A DNA stretch of 14,406 nt from Bacteroidetes bacterium UBA7692. GTDB taxonomy: Bacteria; Bacteroidota; Bacteroidia; Chitinophagales; LD1. The DNA lies in assembly GCA_002482725.1 (NCBI GenBank), contig DLGO01000109.1:13292-27697 (forward strand), given 5' to 3'. Of the stretch, positions 13,140 through 14,406 are shown piece by piece. The notes beneath the pieces are model-generated. The model was not told where the DNA came from. It saw only the letters and a list, made by a program, of their open reading frames with translations, and made no database searches. The translations under genes and the position numbers were made by a program. Within the stretch, counting starts at the first letter, position 1. Each line of letters starts with the position of its first letter.

Positions 13140-14198
13140 ATGAACGTTGCCCAATACATAAAGGAATTGCTCTACACACACGAATGCGTGATTGTGCCTG
13201 ACCTTGGTGGATTTTTGGCTCAGTACAAGGGTGCAGACCTCAATACCGAAACCAATATCATTACCCCGCCATGCCGTCAGGTGTCGTACAACGCCCGTTT
13301 GGTAAACAACGATGGTCTTTTGTGCAACTACATAGCCAATGCCACAAGTGCTACATACAGTCAGGCTCAGGCAGCCCTGCAACACTGGGTGCGTACTGCC
13401 AAGGCATTGCTCCTGCAAAAGGACACCATCCACATCTCTGGTGTGGGCACCTTGCAGCAGGACGAGTTAGGAGCCATCACCTTCAACCCCGATAGCACCA
13501 ACTTCCTTATCGAGTCTTACGGTATGCAGGCTATTCATGCCTTACCGGTTGCCAAGCAACCGGATATCATCCGCGAGGTGAAGCCGATTGAGTACAACAC
13601 CAACCGCACCCATACCTTCAAACAGATACGCCAGGCAAAACGCAAAAGCCGTATCTTCAAATATGGTACCGTAGTTGCTGCCTTGCTTCTGGTTATCGGC
13701 CTTGGCATCTTCCAGTTGGTACAGCACAATGGCTTCAACGGGCAAACGGCTAACCATGCTACTGTTATCCCTGCTATCGACACACAGCCACAGGCTTTAG
13801 AAACATTGCCCGAAGCTACAACACCTACAGTAGAAGAAGCTATCCCGGCCATAGACACCACCACCATTGCAGCCATTGCTCCTGAACTTACTCCTGTTGA
13901 AGCAGTACAGGCAACTCCTGCACCTGCCGAAAACATACCTGCCGAAAACACCAATCTTTCAGCATCACCTGAAAGCGGCTATTATATCATCATCGGAGCT
14001 TTCTCACAGCAGAAAAACATCGATGCTGCCATCAGCCAGATAAAACAGGACAACCCTACCGCAGCCATCTACCAGCGCACCAAAGGCAACATGCAGGTAA
14101 TCGGCTATAAAGCCTCTGCCAACTACTTCGAAGCACTACGTATGCTTCACCAGGCTCAGGAATCGGACAGCGACCGCTGGTTGAAAACGGTTAAATAG
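13140..14198 (+). CDS. HU-CCDC81 and SPOR domain-containing envelope protein
   Basis: This 352-residue protein has the architecture known only from Bacteroidota. Two HU-like CCDC81 domains lie in the N-terminus: about 1-60, with MNVAQYIKELLYTHECVIVP and DLGGFLAQY, and about 61-125, with LLQKDTIHISGVGTLQQDE and GAITFNPDS. Then come a basic juxtamembrane segment RQAKRKSRIFKYG (164-176), one transmembrane helix (177-194), a Pro/Thr/Ala/Glu-rich periplasmic linker (about 205-275) and a C-terminal SPOR domain (about 279-352, SGYYIIIGAFSQQKNIDAA through SDRWLKTVK). SPOR domains bind glycan strands stripped of stem peptides at division sites, so the protein should link a cytoplasmic HU-like module to septal peptidoglycan. 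The partner of the HU-like part (DNA or protein) is unknown. The ATG at 13140 begins the conserved N-terminus; an upstream ATG at 13092 lies in the terminator-like hairpin. It converges on the next gene with 6 bases between stops. Confidence 0.92.
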   Translation: MNVAQYIKELLYTHECVIVPDLGGFLAQYKGADLNTETNIITPPCRQVSYNARLVNNDGLLCNYIANATSATYSQAQAALQHWVRTAKALLLQKDTIHISGVGTLQQDELGAITFNPDSTNFLIESYGMQAIHALPVAKQPDIIREVKPIEYNTNRTHTFKQIRQAKRKSRIFKYGTVVAALLLVIGLGIFQLVQHNGFNGQTANHATVIPAIDTQPQALETLPEATTPTVEEAIPAIDTTTIAAIAPELTPVEAVQATPAPAENIPAENTNLSASPESGYYIIIGAFSQQKNIDAAISQIKQDNPTAAIYQRTKGNMQVIGYKASANYFEALRMLHQAQESDSDRWLKTVK

Positions 14199-14204
14199 GA
14201 ATTC

Positions 14205-14406
14205 TTACATCTGCTTCATCCGTTCAAAATTCTGTAGTATTTCCCAGCGTTTTTCTTTCGTCAGGTTTAATAATTCATCTGTTGTCATTGCTACATATTT
14301 TTTAGGGTCATAACCCAGCTCTCCTTTAAAGCCCTTATCTGTAGTTGCAGCCTTCGCCTGATGATACTTCATTATTGCTACCACAGCCGCCCTCCTTGCA
14401 GCAAAG
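14205..14406 (-). CDS. Unrecognised protein, C-terminal 67 residues
   Basis: The frame enters from the right edge and stops at TAA 14207-14205. The visible part reads FAARRAAVVAIMKYHQAKA, then GELGYDPKKYVAMTTDELL, and ends WEILQNFERMKQM. It is basic and mostly helical with no membrane segment and no motif I recognise. The compositional sense is coding (no stops, ordinary codon use) and the convergent arrangement with the HU/SPOR gene, with 6 bases between stops, is normal for a real gene end. No function is assigned. Confidence 0.6.
   Translation of the reverse strand, partial: FAARRAAVVAIMKYHQAKAATTDKGFKGELGYDPKKYVAMTTDELLNLTKEKRWEILQNFERMKQM

Noticed and set aside
12723..13433. A 236-codon open frame on the minus strand across the porP/HU-SPOR gap
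   Set aside because: It overlaps the 5' ends of two well-identified genes and the structured non-coding element, is rich in Cys and other unlikely residues, and resembles no protein.

Overview
The window looks like a Bacteroidota chromosome, most likely Chitinophagaceae or a close relative. The evidence is a PorP/SprF-family type IX secretion protein, an HU-CCDC81/SPOR protein, an S16 with a long Ala/Glu-rich tail, a fused CrtYcd-type lycopene cyclase, scarce Shine-Dalgarno sequences and promoter elements of the TTG / TAnnTTTG type. No phage, IS element, CRISPR array or tRNA was seen.

Layout. (1) 1-353, minus: the N-terminus of a secreted protein of unknown function, cut by the window edge. 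(2) 4921 to 580, minus: a probable four-gene operon of monofunctional transglycosylase mtgA, a 'Gcr-type site-specific recombinase' family membrane protein, orotidine-5'-phosphate decarboxylase pyrF, and a secreted TPR protein. (3) 5172-9847, plus: a carotenoid operon of an ECF sigma factor, crtI, crtB and a fused lycopene cyclase, followed by a PLP enzyme of the ACC deaminase/D-cysteine desulfhydrase family. A perfect -7 box and a 25-codon upstream ORF that overlaps the sigma-factor start lie in front. (4) 11854 to 9852, minus: the ribosomal/tRNA operon rpsP-rimM-trmD with a recognisable promoter. It converges on the PLP gene with only 4 bp between stops. (5) 12808 to 11849, minus: a PorP/SprF-like protein. 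(6) 13140-14198, plus: an HU-CCDC81/SPOR envelope protein, converging on the 3' end of an unrecognised gene at the right edge.

The most interesting item is not a protein. The 331-base gap between porP and the HU/SPOR gene holds a 166-nt rod-shaped inverted structure (12893-13058). It has a long closing stem, a 13 x 14 nt central bubble next to a CCG/CGG clamp, and an upper stem-loop: the architecture of 6S RNA. On the plus strand, the sequence at the bubble edge would template a product RNA beginning near GCUCGG, like known 6S pRNAs. It is followed by two tandem DnaA-box-like 9-mers and a weak terminator-like hairpin. A second structural signal is a perfect 10-bp hairpin with a following U-rich stretch inside the first 21 codons of rimM, well placed to lower RimM/TrmD output relative to S16.

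How the genes work together: CrtB makes phytoene, CrtI desaturates it to lycopene and the CrtYcd-like cyclase closes the rings, so beta-carotene is the expected product. No hydroxylase or ketolase is seen here. The ECF factor probably controls the operon, but no anti-sigma gene lies beside it.
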